NCBI GenBank assembly: GCA_030612305.1
Contig: JAUWOG010000050.1
Span: forward strand, 1-9,682
Reading direction: 5' to 3'
Length of the DNA: 9,682 nucleotides
Source: Armatimonadota bacterium
GTDB lineage: Bacteria; Armatimonadota; Zipacnadia; Zipacnadales; UBA11051
The number at the start of each line of letters is the position of its first letter. Position 1 is the stretch's first letter. Made by a program: the position numbers and the translations under genes. Below are positions 7,706-9,682 of this stretch, one piece after another. The notes below the pieces were generated by a model, which saw only the letters and a program-made list of their open reading frames with translations, had not been told where the DNA came from and did not search any database.

Positions 7706-7733
7706 TTGAATCTACATAGGCGTATGCTATGAT
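7706..7733 (+). promoter_or_regulatory. Sigma-70-type promoter for the propeller/methyltransferase gene
   Basis: TTGAAT (7706-7711, 4 of 6 consensus bases) and TATGAT (7728-7733, 5 of 6) are separated by 16 bases. Transcription would start near 7740, giving a leader of about 109 bases before the ATG at 7849. The position, directly after the preceding operon, suggests the third gene has its own transcription unit. Confidence 0.5.
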
Positions 7734-7738
7734 AAGCA

Positions 7739-7780
7739 GCCGGTCGGTGTGCGTTCACCTCGGTGACGAGACGGCCCGGC
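7739..7780 (+). other. Potential stem-loop in the 5' leader
   Basis: GCCGG (7739-7743) can pair with CCGGC (7776-7780), enclosing a second hairpin with TCACC (7755-7759) and GGTGA (7762-7766) around a two-base centre. If made as RNA this would be a nested stem near the start of the leader. The predicted start site near 7740 may clip the outer stem. I match it to no known riboswitch, and the inner palindrome could equally be a DNA operator just downstream of the promoter. Confidence 0.3.
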
Positions 7781-7848
7781 ATCATCTTGTGATCCATGCG
7801 GGTGTTGGGCATCTGACGAATTGCGCGAGAGTCAAGGGAGACATTACG

Positions 7849-9682
7849 ATGAAGCGTCGAATGGGCTTTGCGACAGTACTTGCTGCGGTTGTTGTGATGA
7901 GCGCGTGCGTGACGCCGGTAGTAGCGGACTGGCCGATGTACCGGCACGATGCCTCTCGCAATGCGACGGGCACCGAGCAGCTTGCGGCTCCGCTGCATCT
8001 GCAATGGACCTGTGTGCCGACCGCTGCTCCGAGGCCTGCCTGGCCTGAGCCGGGCAGGGAACTCCACCGCATTGACTTCGACTACGCGTTTCAGGTGGCC
8101 ATAGCCGACGGCCTGGCATATTTCGGCGCCTCGGCAACGCACAAGGTGTATGCCATCGAGCTGGCTACCGGCCAGGAGCGCTGGAGCTTCTTCACCGAAG
8201 GCCCGGTGCGCTTCGCTCCGGCGGTGGCAGGTGAGCGCGTCTTCGTCGCCTCTGATGATGGTTGGCTTTACTGCCTGTCGGCATCGGAGGGGGAATTGCC
8301 GTGGCGGTTCTACGGCGGCCCGAGGCCCGAAAAGCTGATCGGCAACAAGCAGATGATCTCGCGCTGGCCCCTGCGCAGCGGTGTGGCGGTAGCCGACGGA
8401 ACCGTGTACTTCACCGCCGGCATGTGGCCTGCAGAAGGCGTCTATGTCTATGCTCTCCGGGCTGAGGACGGCTCTGTTGTTTGGTGCAACGACACCAGCG
8501 GGCAGATGTACATGGCACAGCCGCATCCCGGGTCCTCGGCCATCACCGGAGTTGCACCGCAGGGCTATGTAGTGGTGGATGGGGACAAGGTCTTCGTGCC
8601 CACCGGGCGCAATGTGCCGGCGGCTTACGACCGCGAGACCGGCGCACTGCTCTACTATCATGGCGCCCCCCCCAGTTGGGGCATCAGGTGGGGCGGCTGC
8701 TGGGCCTTCGCATCCGGTCAGATGCTGTTCGGAAGGCTCAGCCACATCGGCGCGGATCTCAATATTATGCTCGGCGAGTCAGACCCGTGGCCCGGAGACG
8801 GGCTGATAGCCTATGACGGTCAGAGCGGAGATGCGAAGCGCACATTGCCCGGCAAGCACTGGGCCGTCGCCAGTGAAGACACTCTCTACGCCTCCGGCAG
8901 CGGCAAGGTCACTGCCTTCGATCTTGATGCGTTGCTGGCGGGGAGCAAGCCCAAGGAATGCACGAAATGGGAGACGCCGCACGAGCGCGCCTATGAGCTG
9001 ATACTCACCGGCGATACGCTCATGGTCGGCGGGCGAGGTACCGTCACGGCGATTGACGCGGGAACCGGCAAAGAGCTCTGGCAGGGGGCCGTGGACGGAC
9101 AGGTGCGCGGGCTGGCCGTCGCCGACGGGCGACTGCTGGCAAGCATGAACAATGGCCGCATCGCCTGCTTCGGGCCGGACGAGGTGAGCACACCTGTGAC
9201 CATTGAGCCGCAGATAGACATGACCCCGTATCCCGACACCGAACTCACTGCGAAGGTCGCGCAACTGGCGCAGCGGATCATCAATGAGGCCGGCATCTCC
9301 GCAGGCCATTGCCTCAATCTGGACGCGCGTGACGGCCTGCTGGCATATCATCTGGCGCGCCAGTCGGACCTGCAGATCTGCTGCCTGGACCCTCACGCAC
9401 GGCAAGTGGATATGGCACGCCGCGCCCTCGATGCGGCGGGCCTTTACGGCACACGAGTGAGTGCCCATCGCGTCATCCCGCCTACCCAGTTGCCCTACGC
9501 TGACTACTTCGCCGACCTCATCGTGCTGGGGAACGGGCGCGAGGCAACGCTTGGCAACTACTCGGCGCGTGAGTTGTACCGCGTGCTGCGCCCCACTGGC
9601 GGCGTCGCTTACCTCGCGGCCGACCGAAACACGGACAGCTCTTCGGCGCAGGAAATCAAGAAGTGGTTGCGCGACGGCGGCA
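7849..9682 (+). CDS. Exported PQQ-type beta-propeller protein fused to a methyltransferase-like domain (3' end beyond window)
   Basis: The frame is open from the ATG at 7849 to the window edge, giving 611 codons. AAGGGAG (7834-7840) is its Shine-Dalgarno. Residues 1-26 are a signal peptide ending PVVA before DWPMYRHD, a common mature start in exported PQQ-like propeller proteins; MSAC (17-20) is a less likely lipobox. Residues about 80-430 hold propeller blades with the repeated pattern of DG-x-VYF strands followed by YAIELATGQERW-like turns (also YALRAEDGSVVW and TAIDAGTGKELW, the last at 400-411). Such propellers usually mediate protein contacts, or bind PQQ in dehydrogenases; no dehydrogenase motif is seen here. 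From about 465 a class I methyltransferase-like domain begins: NLDARDGLLA (490-499) in place of the glycine loop, acidic Asp514 (CLDPH), DAAGLYGTRVS, then LPYADYFADLIVL. The fusion resembles an uncharacterised family I have seen in Planctomycetota-type genomes. Target and activity are unknown. Confidence 0.85.
   Translation, partial: MKRRMGFATVLAAVVVMSACVTPVVADWPMYRHDASRNATGTEQLAAPLHLQWTCVPTAAPRPAWPEPGRELHRIDFDYAFQVAIADGLAYFGASATHKVYAIELATGQERWSFFTEGPVRFAPAVAGERVFVASDDGWLYCLSASEGELPWRFYGGPRPEKLIGNKQMISRWPLRSGVAVADGTVYFTAGMWPAEGVYVYALRAEDGSVVWCNDTSGQMYMAQPHPGSSAITGVAPQGYVVVDGDKVFVPTGRNVPAAYDRETGALLYYHGAPPSWGIRWGGCWAFASGQMLFGRLSHIGADLNIMLGESDPWPGDGLIAYDGQSGDAKRTLPGKHWAVASEDTLYASGSGKVTAFDLDALLAGSKPKECTKWETPHERAYELILTGDTLMVGGRGTVTAIDAGTGKELWQGAVDGQVRGLAVADGRLLASMNNGRIACFGPDEVSTPVTIEPQIDMTPYPDTELTAKVAQLAQRIINEAGISAGHCLNLDARDGLLAYHLARQSDLQICCLDPHARQVDMARRALDAAGLYGTRVSAHRVIPPTQLPYADYFADLIVLGNGREATLGNYSARELYRVLRPTGGVAYLAADRNTDSSSAQEIKKWLRDGG

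Noticed and set aside
7612..8745. 377-codon minus-strand open frame
   Set aside because: It is antisense to the propeller gene, its promoter and the end of the heparinase-like gene, with no recognisable motif.

Overview
This is a G+C-rich stretch from a bacterium. The long exported proteins, the exo-rhamnogalacturonan-lyase-like (PcRGLX/YetA-like) protein, the heparinase II/III-type protein and the beta-propeller/methyltransferase fusion are a mix I associate with uncultivated polysaccharide degraders of the Planctomycetota, Lentisphaerota/Verrucomicrobiota, Armatimonadota or similar candidate phyla. The phylum cannot be fixed from sequence reading alone. There are no rRNA, tRNA, CRISPR, insertion-sequence or phage features.

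Layout. Positions 1-2111 read leftward as a two-gene operon. A cytoplasmic protein with two metallo-beta-lactamase (MBL) domains comes first. Six bases after its stop begins an exported protein of unknown function that runs off the left edge. Positions 2112-2361 are a divergent intergenic region with short palindromes but no convincing promoter. Positions 2362-7680 read rightward as a tight two-gene operon: a 786-residue protein with no signal peptide and the architecture of PcRGLX/YetA-like proteins, then, 21 bases later, a 978-residue exported heparinase II/III-type protein with a jelly-roll-like N-terminal domain and an inserted four-cysteine knuckle. After a possible terminator, a recognisable promoter and a leader with small hairpins, an exported beta-propeller protein starts at 7849 and runs off the right edge. 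It ends, as far as visible, in a class I methyltransferase-like domain.

How it may work together. The central pair looks like a small module for breaking down a uronic-acid-containing polysaccharide: the heparinase-like protein outside the cytoplasm, the RIFT-barrel/toroid protein probably inside on imported fragments. That division of labour is inference, because no transporter, regulator or sugar-catabolic gene is in view. The propeller/methyltransferase fusion is the most puzzling gene: it has an export signal, yet carries a domain whose usual cofactor is cytoplasmic, and the cofactor-binding loop is degenerate. All coding genes are described here from motifs recognised by eye; no database search was possible.
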